DNA of 36,307 nucleotides, taken from the NCBI RefSeq assembly GCF_016595245.1, contig NZ_JAENHM010000080.1, positions 1 to 36,307 on the forward strand, written 5' to 3'. A program made the position numbers and the translations under genes. Below are positions 1 through 9,060 of this stretch, piece by piece. Source of the DNA: Azospirillum endophyticum (GTDB taxonomy: Bacteria; Pseudomonadota; Alphaproteobacteria; Azospirillales; Azospirillaceae). The notes below the pieces were generated by a model, which worked only from the letters and a program-made list of their open reading frames with translations, was not told the origin of the DNA and made no database searches. How positions within the stretch are numbered: position 1 is the first letter of the stretch; each line of letters begins with the position of its first letter.

Positions 1-76
1 TGTAGCCGATCGCGATCAGGCCGTAGATCGCACCGAGCGACAAGCCGTTGATCAATTGCTGTATGAAATATTCCAT
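1..76 (-). CDS. livH: Branched-chain amino acid ABC transporter permease, N-terminus only (LivH family)
   Basis: Reading the minus strand from an ATG at 74-76 gives 25 residues beginning MEYFIQQLINGLSLGAIYGL and continuing IAIGY, where the window ends. This is the characteristic first membrane segment of LivH-type permeases, which form the inner-membrane channel of high-affinity leucine/isoleucine/valine (or amide/urea) ABC importers. A purine-rich GGGAGAA lies about 12 nt upstream. The rest of the gene and any livM, livG and livF partners are outside the window. LivH paralogues differ in substrate, so the substrate cannot be named. The gene is preceded by an unusually long structured non-coding region. 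Confidence 0.8.
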   Translation of the reverse strand, partial: MEYFIQQLINGLSLGAIYGLIAIGY

Positions 77-151
77 CAGGCAGGCTTCTCCCACTCTCCC
101 AGATCACCGAACGGGCGGATGCCGAACAGGCAAGTGTGCGAATTTTGGTTT

Positions 152-250
152 GAGCCGTGTGCGGCGGCGGAGTTCCGATCCGGATGAACGGGGGAGAACA
201 TCCAGGACCGAGGCAGGGGACGCTTGGAACCCAGCCGCCGCACCCGGTTC
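152..250. other. Long imperfect stem-loop, candidate structured RNA or livH leader
   Basis: Bases 152-176 pair with 226-250 over 25 positions with three mismatches and one G-U pair. The enclosed 49 nt contain a further small stem (GGATG at 182-186 with CATCC at 199-203) around a purine-rich loop. The structure is nearly symmetrical, so the strand is undecided. On the minus strand it would lie in the 5' leader of livH, whose start is 76 nt further on. On the plus strand it would be a stand-alone small RNA followed directly by the 254-292 hairpin. It does not match an RNA family that I can name. Confidence 0.4.
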
Positions 251-253
251 TTG

Positions 254-292
254 CCGAAGCCCCGCCGGATGCGGGATCCGGCGGGGCTTCGG
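254..292. other. Perfect 17-bp hairpin with 5-nt loop, terminator-like
   Basis: CCGAAGCCCCGCCGGAT at 254-270 is exactly complementary to 276-292 around the loop GCGGG. Neither side has a clear T-tract, so it is not a canonical intrinsic terminator, although the stem is very stable. It abuts the 152-250 stem, and the two may form one RNA unit: the 3' end of a plus-strand RNA, or the first hairpin of a minus-strand livH leader. Confidence 0.5.
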
Positions 293-770
293 TCAAAGGC
301 GGACCAGAAAAGTCGCTATAGGGGACCCTCGCGGGCTGGCATGCGGAGGGCCGGGCTCATCCGGCGGCCTGGAAAGGGGCCGACCGTCATCCATGCACGC
401 AACGAAGTCGCGGGAGCGCGCTTCCGCGCCCGGGCGTCGTTCCGTTTTTCGACCATAGCCAACAGCTCCCCTTTGCGCAGCACGGCTTGCCGCCGTGGCG
501 CCCCCACCGGCATCGCTGCCGGGCGACCATGGTGTGAATCAGCCGGATCGGACGGAAAGATCGTCCAGCCCGGTTCAGTCGGCGACGAACGCCGAGCCTT
601 GCCCTGTTCTATTCTGTTCTTGGCTTCACACCCCGGCACTTTGGTGCCGGTGGCGGATGCAACCCTTTTTCTTGCCACAGACAGGTAAAGCAACTTGATC
701 CGTGGACGCAACACTCTCTTTCCGGCAGACAAAAAAAACAACATTCCTCGTGCGCTCTTCGTCGAAATCA

Positions 771-812
771 GAACGAAATTTCCAGGAAGACCAGTCCGGG
801 AAAATTTCGTTC
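771..812. other. AT-rich inverted repeat downstream of ald
   Basis: GAACGAAATTTCC at 771-783 is complementary to GGAAAATTTCGTTC at 799-812 with a single bulged base and a 15-nt loop. It begins about 29 nt beyond the ald stop codon when read on the minus strand, where an ald terminator would be expected. There is no strong T-run after it, so termination is only a suggestion. Confidence 0.35.
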
Positions 813-840
813 AGTCCTTTGTCAAAAGCTGTTCACATCT

Positions 841-1962
<1,122 letters not shown>

Positions 1963-2167
1963 GCGAGATCTCCCCGATCCGAACTCCCGCTCCAGCCAAT
2001 CCGGCGGAAACCAACTGGTATCCTAAGAAACCATCAGCTAGGCGGATTGTCTCAGTGATGTCACTATACGGCCGGCGGAGCGGGTGAATCTCTGCAAAGC
2101 CTTGCATGAATCTCCCATAGTGTGGTGGAGCTTTCGCATGATCCACCACGTCTTCGAATAAAATTGC
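1963..2167. promoter_or_regulatory. Divergent ald/Lrp control region with repeats
   Basis: This 205-bp region separates the divergent starts of ald and the Lrp-type gene. GAAACCA occurs twice in direct orientation at 2007-2013 and 2027-2033, 20 nt apart, about two helical turns. An 8-bp perfect inverted repeat (GTGGTGGA at 2122-2129, TCCACCAC at 2142-2149) lies 18-46 nt before the Lrp-type start. A TAAAAT that could be a -10 box is at 2159-2164. These are candidate regulator sites; Lrp-family consensus is too loose to assign them by eye. Confidence 0.45.
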
Positions 2168-2647
2168 ATGCACGCCCTGGACGCCCTGGACCACAAGATC
2201 CTGCGCCTTCTCCGCAAGGACGGCCGGATGAGCAACGCCAAGCTGGCGACGGAGGTCGGGCTGTCGCCGTCGGCCTGCCTGCGCCGCCTGCACATGCTGG
2301 AGCATTCCGGCGTGATCCGCGGCTATACCGCCATCATCGAGACGGCGGACGAGGATCGGTCGGTCACGGTCATCGTGCAGATCACCCTGGAGCGGCAGAC
2401 CGACGAGTATCTGCGCCGCTTCGACGCCGCCGTCCGCCGCTGTCCGGAGGTGCGGGAATGCTATCTGCTGTCCGGCAGTTCCGATTACCTGTTGCGGGTG
2501 GTGGCGCGGGACCCCGCCGACTACGACCGAATCTACAAGGATTCGCTGTCGCGCCTGCCGGGCGTGGTTCGCATCCAGTCGAGTTTCGCCATCCGCAGCG
2601 TCGTGCGCCCTGGCAGCTTGCCGGCACTGGAGGACTCCGCCGGCTGA
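2168..2647 (+). CDS. Lrp/AsnC-family transcriptional regulator, probably of ald
   Basis: 159 residues, typical of the family. An N-terminal winged helix-turn-helix (about residues 5-60, with LATEVGLSPSACLRRLHMLE as the recognition segment) is followed by an alpha/beta RAM/AsnC ligand domain (about 68-145, with SGSSDYLLRVVARD). Such proteins form octamers that bind an amino acid and wrap promoter DNA. The divergent ald gene suggests alanine-responsive control of ald, as known for AldR and Lrp homologues; this is inference. The ATG has no Shine-Dalgarno sequence and follows a TAAAAT at 2159-2164 closely, so the mRNA may be leaderless. The gene is convergent with dinB, with only 7 bp between the stop codons. 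Confidence 0.9.
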   Translation: MHALDALDHKILRLLRKDGRMSNAKLATEVGLSPSACLRRLHMLEHSGVIRGYTAIIETADEDRSVTVIVQITLERQTDEYLRRFDAAVRRCPEVRECYLLSGSSDYLLRVVARDPADYDRIYKDSLSRLPGVVRIQSSFAIRSVVRPGSLPALEDSAG

Positions 2648-2654
2648 GCCCCGC

Positions 2655-3854
2655 TCACCCGAACAGGTCCAGCTCCGGATCCGGCGCGGTTTCCGGGTGG
2701 GTCAGGTCGGTGCAGCCGATGCCGATCAGGCGGAAGGCGCGGCCGTCCACCTCGCGCTCCAGCAGGGCCATGCCGGCGGCCAGGATGGCGTCGGCCGAGC
2801 GGGTCGGCTCCACCCGGCGGGAGCGGGTGAGCTGCTGGAAATCCTTGGTCTTCAGCTTCAGCACCACGCTGCGGCCCAGCAGCTTCTCGCGTTCCAGCCG
2901 CCGGGAAACCTTGTCGGCCAGCGGGCGCAGTTCCTGCGCCAGGGCGGGCAGGGTGGTGACGTCCCAGTCGAAGGTCTCCTCCGATGAGATGCTCTTGCTC
3001 GGCGACTCGGGATGGACCCGGCGGGGATCCTCGCCGCGGGCATAGTTGTACAGCACCCGGCCCATGGCGCCGTAGCGCTTGACCAGCCAATGCTCGTCCT
3101 TGCCCTGCAGGTCGCCGACGCGGGTGATGCCGTCGGTGAACAGCTTGCGCTCCAGGGCCGGGCCGACGCCCCACAGGATGGTGACCCGCTTGGGAGCCAG
3201 GAAGGCGGCGGCCTCCGCCCGGCCGATCACGGAGAAACCGCGCGGCTTGTCGAGGTCCGACGCGATCTTGGCCAGCAGCTTGTTGTAGCTGAGCCCGATG
3301 GACGCGGTGATCCGCAGTTCCCGTTCGAAGCGGCGGACGATCTCCACCAGCGCCTGGGCCGGGCTGATGCTGAGGCGGTCCTCGACGCCGGCGAGGTCGA
3401 GATAGGCCTCGTCGATGCTGATCGGCTCGACCAGGGGGGTGAAGGCCTCCATGATCGCGCGGGCCTGATGGCCGACTTCCTTATATTTGGCGATGTTCGG
3501 ACGGATGATGGTGGCGTCGGGGCAGCGGTCCAGCGCCTCCCGGATCGTCATGGCCGAACGCACGCCCGATATCCGCGCGACATAGCAGCAGGCGGCCACC
3601 ACCCCGCGATGGTCGTCGCCGCCGACGATCACCGGCCGGCTCGCCAGCTCCGGCCGGTCGCGTTTCTCCACCGTGGCGTAGAAGCTGTCGCAGTCGATGT
3701 GGCCGATCGGCAGGCCGTGCAGTTCCGCATGGCGGAACAGCCGCCGGCTGCCGCATTTCGGACAGCGCGTCATCTCGCCCGGACCTACACCGGGCAGGGC
3801 GGCGGCGCAGTCGCGGCAGACGCTGTGCTGCGCACTGTCTTGGGGCGCGGTCAT
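2655..3854 (-). CDS. dinB: DNA polymerase IV (Y family) with N-terminal zinc-ribbon extension
   Basis: 399 residues. The Y-family core starts near residue 50 with GHIDCDSFYATVEKRD: Asp54 is a metal ligand, and Tyr59 sits at the steric-gate position that excludes ribonucleotides. SISIDEAYLDL holds the catalytic Asp148-Glu149 pair. The C-terminus ends in ELDLFG, resembling a beta-clamp binding peptide. Ahead of the core are about 50 extra residues with two CxxC pairs (Cys13/Cys16, Cys31/Cys34), apparently a zinc ribbon. This head is absent from E. coli DinB but I recall it in DinB copies of other alphaproteobacteria. The enzyme performs error-prone translesion synthesis. No LexA-like box was evident near the start. 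Confidence 0.92.
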   Translation of the reverse strand: MTAPQDSAQHSVCRDCAAALPGVGPGEMTRCPKCGSRRLFRHAELHGLPIGHIDCDSFYATVEKRDRPELASRPVIVGGDDHRGVVAACCYVARISGVRSAMTIREALDRCPDATIIRPNIAKYKEVGHQARAIMEAFTPLVEPISIDEAYLDLAGVEDRLSISPAQALVEIVRRFERELRITASIGLSYNKLLAKIASDLDKPRGFSVIGRAEAAAFLAPKRVTILWGVGPALERKLFTDGITRVGDLQGKDEHWLVKRYGAMGRVLYNYARGEDPRRVHPESPSKSISSEETFDWDVTTLPALAQELRPLADKVSRRLEREKLLGRSVVLKLKTKDFQQLTRSRRVEPTRSADAILAAGMALLEREVDGRAFRLIGIGCTDLTHPETAPDPELDLFG

Positions 3855-3881
3855 GATGGCGCCAGCTTAGCAAAGGCGCGT

Positions 3882-3930
3882 CCGAACCGCCAGCTTATGC
3901 GTACAAAGGAAGAACGGGCGGCAGGTTCGG
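3882..3930. other. Inverted repeat between the CrbR-like gene and dinB
   Basis: CCGAACC-GCC at 3882-3891 pairs with GGCAGGTTCGG at 3920-3930, with one bulged A. It lies just after the response regulator's stop codon and before dinB (both minus strand). A weak terminator or a processing hairpin is possible; there is no U-tract. Confidence 0.3.
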
Positions 3931-3955
3931 CGGATCGAAGCGGGGGCGGCGGACA

Positions 3956-4642
3956 TCACCGCAGCACGTCGCCCCCCACCGCCAGCCGGCCGGCGACCAC
4001 GGCGGCCTGGGTGCGGCTGACCACGTTCAGCTTGCGCAGGATGCTGGAGACGTGGACCTTCACCGTCTGCTCCGACACGCTCAGTTCTCCGGCGATCTGC
4101 TTGTTCAGCTTGCCGTCGACGATCATCGTCAGGATGCGCAGCTGCTGCGGCGAGAGAGAGGCGAAACGCCGGGCGGAGTCCGCCTCGTCGGCCTCCGGCG
4201 AGCCGGCCGACAGCGGCGGCGCCCAGGTCTCGCCCGACAGGATGGCGCGGATGGCAGCCGCCATCGCCGGCATCGACAGCGATTTCGGGATGTAGCCCGA
4301 GGCGCCATAGGCCAGCGCCCGGCGGATGGTGTCGGAATCCTGCAAGGCCGACAGGATGGCGACCGGAACGGTCGGGTGGTGGGCCAGCATCAGGAACAGG
4401 CCGGCAAAGCCGTGGGTGCCGGGCATGTTGAGGTCGAGCAGGACGAGGTCGATCTCGTCCGGCCGCGGCCCCACTGCGGTCATCACCGAGTCGAGGTCCG
4501 GGCATTCGATCACCCGCACCTCCGGCATCGCCTTGCCCAGCGCGTCGCGCAGCGCCGCCTGGACCAGCGGATGGTCGTCGCCGATGACGATTGTCGTTCT
4601 TCCAGCCGGTGTCGATGCGCCTGCTGCGCTGTCTTCGCCCAT
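3956..4642 (-). CDS. LuxR/NarL-type response regulator, CrbR/ErdR-like
   Basis: 228 residues from the ATG at 4640-4642. A TTG seven codons upstream is also open, but the ATG has a GGGGGGAG about 11 nt before it. The receiver domain starts at TTIVIGDDHPLV, has the phospho-acceptor Asp70 in LVLLDLNMPG, and the switch Lys in GYIPKS. A linker leads to a C-terminal LuxR helix-turn-helix (LSPQQLRILTMIVDGKLNKQ, then IAGELSVSEQTVKVHVSSIL). It lies 55 nt after the stop of the symporter-kinase gene on the same strand and is the obvious partner. CrbS/CrbR pairs (MxtR/ErdR in Pseudomonas) control acetyl-CoA synthetase and acetate scavenging; here that role is inferred from architecture and gene pairing. 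Confidence 0.85.
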   Translation of the reverse strand: MGEDSAAGASTPAGRTTIVIGDDHPLVQAALRDALGKAMPEVRVIECPDLDSVMTAVGPRPDEIDLVLLDLNMPGTHGFAGLFLMLAHHPTVPVAILSALQDSDTIRRALAYGASGYIPKSLSMPAMAAAIRAILSGETWAPPLSAGSPEADEADSARRFASLSPQQLRILTMIVDGKLNKQIAGELSVSEQTVKVHVSSILRKLNVVSRTQAAVVAGRLAVGGDVLR

Positions 4643-4697
4643 GGCTTCCGCAACTCCCCCCAATTCACGGCCGCCCGGCTTTTGTCCGGTTCCGGCT

Positions 4698-7600
4698 TCA
4701 ACGCTCGGTCACGGCGGCGGTTTGCAGCGCCGCCCCGTTCAGGAAGCGGCGCAGCGACGCCGGCTTCACCGGTTTGTAGAGCACGCCGCAGCCGCAACGC
4801 TCCGCCTCGGCCCGCACCGCTTCGGAGCGGTCGGCGGTCAGCAGCAGCCCCTTGACCGGACGGTCCCACAATTCCCGCAACCGCTCCAGAACCGCAAGTC
4901 CCGTCTGCCCGTTGCCGACGTGATAATCGACACAGACCACGTCGGGGAGCGTCCCGTCGAAGGGGGCCATCGCCGCCAGCGCGCCGGCCACGTCCGACGC
5001 CGTCGCCACCCGGCAGCCCCATTGGCCGAGCAGGGCGCGCAGGCCCGCCAGGATCGGTTCCTCGTTGTCGATGCACAGGACCAGCAGCCCGGCGGACAGG
5101 GCGGCGGGGGTGGAAACCGGGCGGTCGACCGGGGCGGCACGCGCCTGCTCCATCGGCACCTCCACCGCGAATCCGGTGCCGCGCCCGACGGTGGAGCGCA
5201 GGGTGACGGGATGGCCGAGCAGCCGGGCGATGCGGTCGACGATGGCGAGGCCGAGGCCGAGGCCCTTATCCGCGGGATTGCCGCCGCCATTCTCGCCACC
5301 CAGCCGGCGGAACTCCTCGAACACCTCGCGACGCTTGGTCTCGGGGATGCCGGGTCCGGTGTCCCACACCTCGATGCGCAGCCGGTCTCCTCCCATGGGA
5401 TCGCCATGACCGGCGTCGCGGCGGCGGCAGCCGAGGAGAATCCGCCCCTCGGGGGTGTAGCGGACGGCGTTGGACAGGAAGTTCTGCAGGATACGGCGCA
5501 GAAGCTGCGGATCCGACCGCACGACGGCACTGCAGCCGACCACCTTCAGCGTCAGTCCGCGTTCCTGGGCCAGGGCGGAGAATTCCACCCCCAGCCCGCC
5601 CAGCAGCTCGTCGATGGCGAAGCTGCGCACCTGCACCCGGACATTGCCGGCATCGAGCGAGGAGATGTCGAGCAGCCCGCCCAGCAGCATCTCGGTGGAA
5701 CGCAGGGAGGCGGCGGCGTTGTCGATCATGCCGCATTCGGCCGTCCGCTGGCCGGGCGTGGGCAAAGGCCCGCGCACGCTCTCCTCCAGCGCCGAGACGA
5801 ACAGGCGGGCGGCGTTCAGCGGCTGCAGCAGGTCGTGGCTGGCGGCGGCGAGGAAGCGTGTCTTGCTGGCGTTGGCCGCCTCGGCCTCCGCCTTCGCCTG
5901 CTGGAGGGCGTCGGTGCGCTCCCGCACGCGATGCTCCAGGCTTTCGTTGGCTTCGCGCAGAGCCTCGGCGGCGCGGTAGCGCTCGGTGACGTCGGTGTAG
6001 GTCGAGACGTAGCCGCCTTCCGGCAGCGGATTGGCGAGGATCTCCAGCACCGTGCCGTCGGGACGGCGCCGTTCGTACCTGTAGGGCCATTGCAGATTCG
6101 CGGTGTCGCGGTTGGTCAGCAGCGCCTTCATGTCGTGGGCGCTGTATTCGCCGCGCTCGGTGTTGAAGCGGATCAGGTCGGCGAAGGGTACGCCGACCCG
6201 CACCATATCCGCCGGCAGGTCGAGCAGTTCCAGATAGCGGTGGTTCCAGGCGGCGATGCGGTGGTCGGCGTCGATCACGCAGATGCCCTGGCCGACATTC
6301 TCCAGCGTCGCCTGCAGCAGCTTGCGGTTGAAGTGCAATGCTTCCGAGGCCTCGTCCAGCATCGCCATGGCGTCGCCGCGCGACAGCGAGCGGCCGTTGG
6401 CCGAGCGGCCCTGGAGCGACGCCGCCATCACCACGCGCGCCGATGCCGCGCCGATGGCGCCGGCGATCAGCGTTTCCGTGAAGCGGACGGCGTCGAGATC
6501 GGCTGGTCCGGCCTCGCCCTTGCGGCCGGCGGCATAAGCGTCGAAGGCGGCGTTGCCGCGCTCCGCCCCGACGAAGCGGATGGCCAGTGCGCGCAGATCG
6601 GCCAGCCTGGCGGGGGCGTGGGGGGCGTCCTCGTCCTCTTCCTCGGCGGTGGCGGTGGTGTAGGAGACGGCCTGGGTGCGCTCCACCGCGCTGGGGCGGG
6701 CCAGCAGGGAGCCGGCGACGAAGGCGATCAGGTTGGCCAGCAGGCTCCACAGGCTGGCGTGGGAGATGGGGTCCAGCCCCTCGATCCCGAACAGCGCCTG
6801 CGGGCGCAGCCAGCCGATGCCCCAGGGGCCGAGATCGAGGAAGGCGTCGGGCACCGGCACGATGCGCGCCATCGATGGCACCAGCAGCGTGTAGACCCAC
6901 AGCAGGAACCCGGCGCCCAGGCCCGCCAGCGCCCCCACCCGGTTGGCCCGCGGCCAGTACAGCCCGCCGAAGAAGGCCGGTCCGAACTGCGCCACCGCGA
7001 CGAAGGAGAGCAGGCCGATGACGGTCAGCGGGTAGTCATGGTCGACCAGCCGGTGCATGACGTAGGCCAGCAGCAGGATGCCCAGCACCGAGAGCCGCCG
7101 CACCAGCAGCAGGGTGCCGACCATGTCGCGCCGGCCGACGCGGGCGGCGAAGTGCTTGCGCCTGAGCAGCAGCGGCATCACCACGTCGTTGCACAGCATG
7201 GTGCTGAGCGACACCGCCGCGACGATGACCATGCCGGTCGCCGCCGACAGGCCGCCGATGAAGGACAGCAGGCTGAAGCCGCCGGCCCCCGCCGCGATGG
7301 GCAGGGTGATCATGAAGGTGTCGGGGTTGATGCCGTCCTCGAAGGTGACAAGGCCGGCCACCGCGATGGGGATCATCAGCGCGCTGAGCGCCAGAAGGTA
7401 GGTCGGGTACATCCAGGCGGCGGCGCGCAGATGGCGGGGGCTGTCGTTCTCCACCGTCATCACATGGTACATCTGCGGCAGGCAGAGGAAGGCGATGATC
7501 GAGATCGCCGTGTTCGACCACCAGGTCGCGTCGGTGAAGTCGGGCGACAGCAGCGGTTCCGCCTGCGGCCGGGTGATCAGGTCGGCGTAGCCGTCGAACA

Positions 7601-8267
7601 TGCCCCAGACGATGAAGGCCGCCACCGCCAGGAAGACGGTTAGTTTTACCAGGCTCTCGAAGGCGATGGCCAGCATCAGGCCGCGGTGGTGCTCGCTGGC
7701 GTTGATGTGGCGGACGCCGAACAGGATGGTGAAGACCGCCATCGACAGCGCCACCGCGAAGGCGGTGTCGCCCCAGACCGGCGGAGGCAGGGTGGCGGGC
7801 GCCGCCAGCGAGGGGGAGGTGAGCACGTCGAAGCTGGCGGCCACCGCCTTCAGCTGGAGCGCGATGTAGGGCAGCACCCCGACCAGCGCCGTCAGCGTCA
7901 CCAGCGCCGCCACCGCCTGGCTCTTGCCGTAGCGGGCGCCGATGAAGTCGGCGATGGAGGTGACGTTCTGCGCCTTGGTGATGGCGATGGTCTTGGTCAG
8001 CACCGGCCTTGCCACCAGCAGCAGGATCATCGGCGCCAGATAGATCGGCAGGAAGTCGAATCCGCTGGCCGACGCCCGTCCGACCGAACCGTAGAAGCTC
8101 CAGCTGGTGTTGTAGATGCAGAGCGTCAGCGCATAGAGGATGCCGGTCGCCCGGGGCGAGGCCGACAGCAGCGCACCCCCGGCGGTGCGCCGGTCGCCCC
8201 ACCAGGCGATGGCGAACAGCACCCCCAGATAGGCCGCCGAAACGGCCAGCACCAGCCAACTCTGCAC
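4698..8267 (-). CDS. Sodium-symporter-fused hybrid histidine kinase, CrbS-like
   Basis: 1189 residues. Residues 1 to about 510 form a complete sodium/solute symporter (SLC5/PutP-like) membrane domain (for example GILYALTLCIYNTSWSFYGS and KAQNVTSIADFIGARYGKSQ). A linker at the usual STAC position follows, then a PAS domain from about 645 (NVGQGICVIDADHRIAAWNH), a coiled-coil, a HisKA domain with His811 in AAASHDLLQPLN, and an ATPase domain (NFLSNAVRYTPEG, WDTGPGIP, KGLGLGLAIV). The C-terminal receiver has Asp1114 in VVCVDYHVGNG. The start is a GTG with AGAGGT 9 nt upstream; no better ATG exists. This is the CrbS architecture, in which the transporter domain may sense or carry a small acid such as acetate. 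The cognate regulator gene follows directly. No acs gene is in the window. Confidence 0.9.
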   Translation of the reverse strand: MQSWLVLAVSAAYLGVLFAIAWWGDRRTAGGALLSASPRATGILYALTLCIYNTSWSFYGSVGRASASGFDFLPIYLAPMILLLVARPVLTKTIAITKAQNVTSIADFIGARYGKSQAVAALVTLTALVGVLPYIALQLKAVAASFDVLTSPSLAAPATLPPPVWGDTAFAVALSMAVFTILFGVRHINASEHHRGLMLAIAFESLVKLTVFLAVAAFIVWGMFDGYADLITRPQAEPLLSPDFTDATWWSNTAISIIAFLCLPQMYHVMTVENDSPRHLRAAAWMYPTYLLALSALMIPIAVAGLVTFEDGINPDTFMITLPIAAGAGGFSLLSFIGGLSAATGMVIVAAVSLSTMLCNDVVMPLLLRRKHFAARVGRRDMVGTLLLVRRLSVLGILLLAYVMHRLVDHDYPLTVIGLLSFVAVAQFGPAFFGGLYWPRANRVGALAGLGAGFLLWVYTLLVPSMARIVPVPDAFLDLGPWGIGWLRPQALFGIEGLDPISHASLWSLLANLIAFVAGSLLARPSAVERTQAVSYTTATAEEEDEDAPHAPARLADLRALAIRFVGAERGNAAFDAYAAGRKGEAGPADLDAVRFTETLIAGAIGAASARVVMAASLQGRSANGRSLSRGDAMAMLDEASEALHFNRKLLQATLENVGQGICVIDADHRIAAWNHRYLELLDLPADMVRVGVPFADLIRFNTERGEYSAHDMKALLTNRDTANLQWPYRYERRRPDGTVLEILANPLPEGGYVSTYTDVTERYRAAEALREANESLEHRVRERTDALQQAKAEAEAANASKTRFLAAASHDLLQPLNAARLFVSALEESVRGPLPTPGQRTAECGMIDNAAASLRSTEMLLGGLLDISSLDAGNVRVQVRSFAIDELLGGLGVEFSALAQERGLTLKVVGCSAVVRSDPQLLRRILQNFLSNAVRYTPEGRILLGCRRRDAGHGDPMGGDRLRIEVWDTGPGIPETKRREVFEEFRRLGGENGGGNPADKGLGLGLAIVDRIARLLGHPVTLRSTVGRGTGFAVEVPMEQARAAPVDRPVSTPAALSAGLLVLCIDNEEPILAGLRALLGQWGCRVATASDVAGALAAMAPFDGTLPDVVCVDYHVGNGQTGLAVLERLRELWDRPVKGLLLTADRSEAVRAEAERCGCGVLYKPVKPASLRRFLNGAALQTAAVTER

Positions 8268-8288
8268 GACCGACGGACCTCTTTGGGC

Positions 8289-8308
8289 GGGAGAAACCTC
8301 CTTCTCCC
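8289..8308 (-). promoter_or_regulatory. Hairpin in the leader of the symporter-kinase gene
   Basis: GGGAGAA at 8289-8295 pairs perfectly with TTCTCCC at 8302-8308 around a 6-nt loop. It lies 22-41 nt upstream of the GTG start, just before its ribosome-binding site, so it would be in the 5' leader. It could tune translation; no direct evidence. Confidence 0.3.
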
Positions 8309-8771
8309 GGAGTGGGAAGGGGCATTCAAGCGACCGTACCCCAAGGCTCCGGCCGCCAACAACGGGGGGACTCGAAGCTGCCTAAAAATCATGCATCATT
8401 GAACGAAGGTAGGGCCACATATGGCTAACTCCACGAACTATTCTGTGCCTGCCCTGCGCCACTCTTCCGGCCGCCGCCGGTGCGACGGTCGGGGTTCCCG
8501 CTCCGGCCCTGCGGCGTCCACACCGGGTCCGGAGACCGCCGAAGCGGCCGTTTCCGTCTCTCCCCTCATGCGGGTCGGCCGCTTCGGCGCTGCGCATCCC
8601 GCGCTGCGGGACATGGGACATTCGGGGGGCCCTGTCGGTTTACTGCGTCGTCATCGCTGGGAAAGCGTCGCGAACGGCCCAATCTATGGCAAGATGGTCC
8701 ATCGTGAGGGAGCCCGGCCGTCAATGCCGGTCCCGGTGCGTGGCTGAAACGGAAGACGGACGCCCAAGAGA
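8309..8771. other. Non-coding region with a strong 14-bp inverted repeat
   Basis: I see no convincing gene here. A 108-codon frame at 8421-8747 (plus strand) has a GAAGG 11 nt before its ATG, but its composition is Arg/Gly/Pro/Ser-rich and featureless. The striking item is a perfect 14-bp inverted repeat, 8537-8550 with 8576-8589. Its 25-nt loop contains a pyrimidine-rich CTCTCCCCTC, and a small CCCGC/GCGGG hairpin follows. The region must also hold promoters for the minus-strand kinase and the plus-strand gene at 8772, but no clear -35/-10 pair was recognised. Confidence 0.45.
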
Positions 8772-9023
8772 ATGCTGATCGACGCCTATTTGGGGTTCCG
8801 GGTCGGGGACGTGGTCCTGGACCGTGCGGAGCTTGCGGCCGGTACCGCCACCATCAAGGAAATCCACGTCGTCCCCTGTGACTGGGCGCATGGCCTGACC
8901 GGCATTGCCGTGATGGAGAACGGTGCCGAACGTTTCATCGTCCAGCTGAAGAAGGTCCGCCCGACGGATGAAGAGGTCGAGACCGAAAGCAACGTCCGGC
9001 CCTTGCGCCACCGCGCGCGCTGA
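8772..9023 (+). CDS. Small hypothetical protein
   Basis: 83 residues starting MLIDAYLGFRVGDVVLDRAE, acidic and soluble, with alternating hydrophobic beta-like stretches and no Cys pair, signal or membrane segment. I do not recognise a family. A weak AAGAGA lies just before the ATG. The codon usage fits the neighbours, and a good intrinsic terminator at 9061-9103 follows on the same strand, which supports a real monocistronic gene. Confidence 0.6.
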   Translation: MLIDAYLGFRVGDVVLDRAELAAGTATIKEIHVVPCDWAHGLTGIAVMENGAERFIVQLKKVRPTDEEVETESNVRPLRHRAR

Positions 9024-9060
9024 CCGCCACCGCGCGCGCTGAACACGGCGCAGAATACGA

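Larger units (their letters stand above)
77..840. other. Long non-coding region between livH and ald
   Basis: No reading frame here has a convincing ribosome site or protein-like composition; the frames seen are rich in Arg, Gly and Pro and overlap each other on both strands. The region carries several inverted repeats: a 25-bp imperfect stem (152-250), a 17-bp perfect stem (254-292), short hairpins at 579-595 and 633-650, and an AT-rich inverted repeat at 771-812. Around 721-812 the base composition is noticeably more AT-rich than the neighbouring genes, as in promoter or terminator DNA. Confidence 0.6.

Noticed and set aside
316..744. 142-codon minus-strand frame in the livH-ald gap
   Set aside because: No ribosome site, basic low-information composition, and overlapping plus-strand frames of equal quality; treated as non-coding.
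4326..7643. 1105-codon open frame on the plus strand opposite the symporter-kinase gene
   Set aside because: It is a shadow of the minus-strand CrbS-like gene, with no recognisable domain and a His/Gln/Arg/Gly/Ala-rich composition typical of antisense frames in GC-rich DNA.
8421..8747. 108-codon plus-strand frame starting MANSTNYSVPAL
   Set aside because: Only a weakly placed GAAGG supports it; the composition is Arg/Gly/Pro/Ser and it runs through the 14-bp inverted repeat. Kept only as a note.
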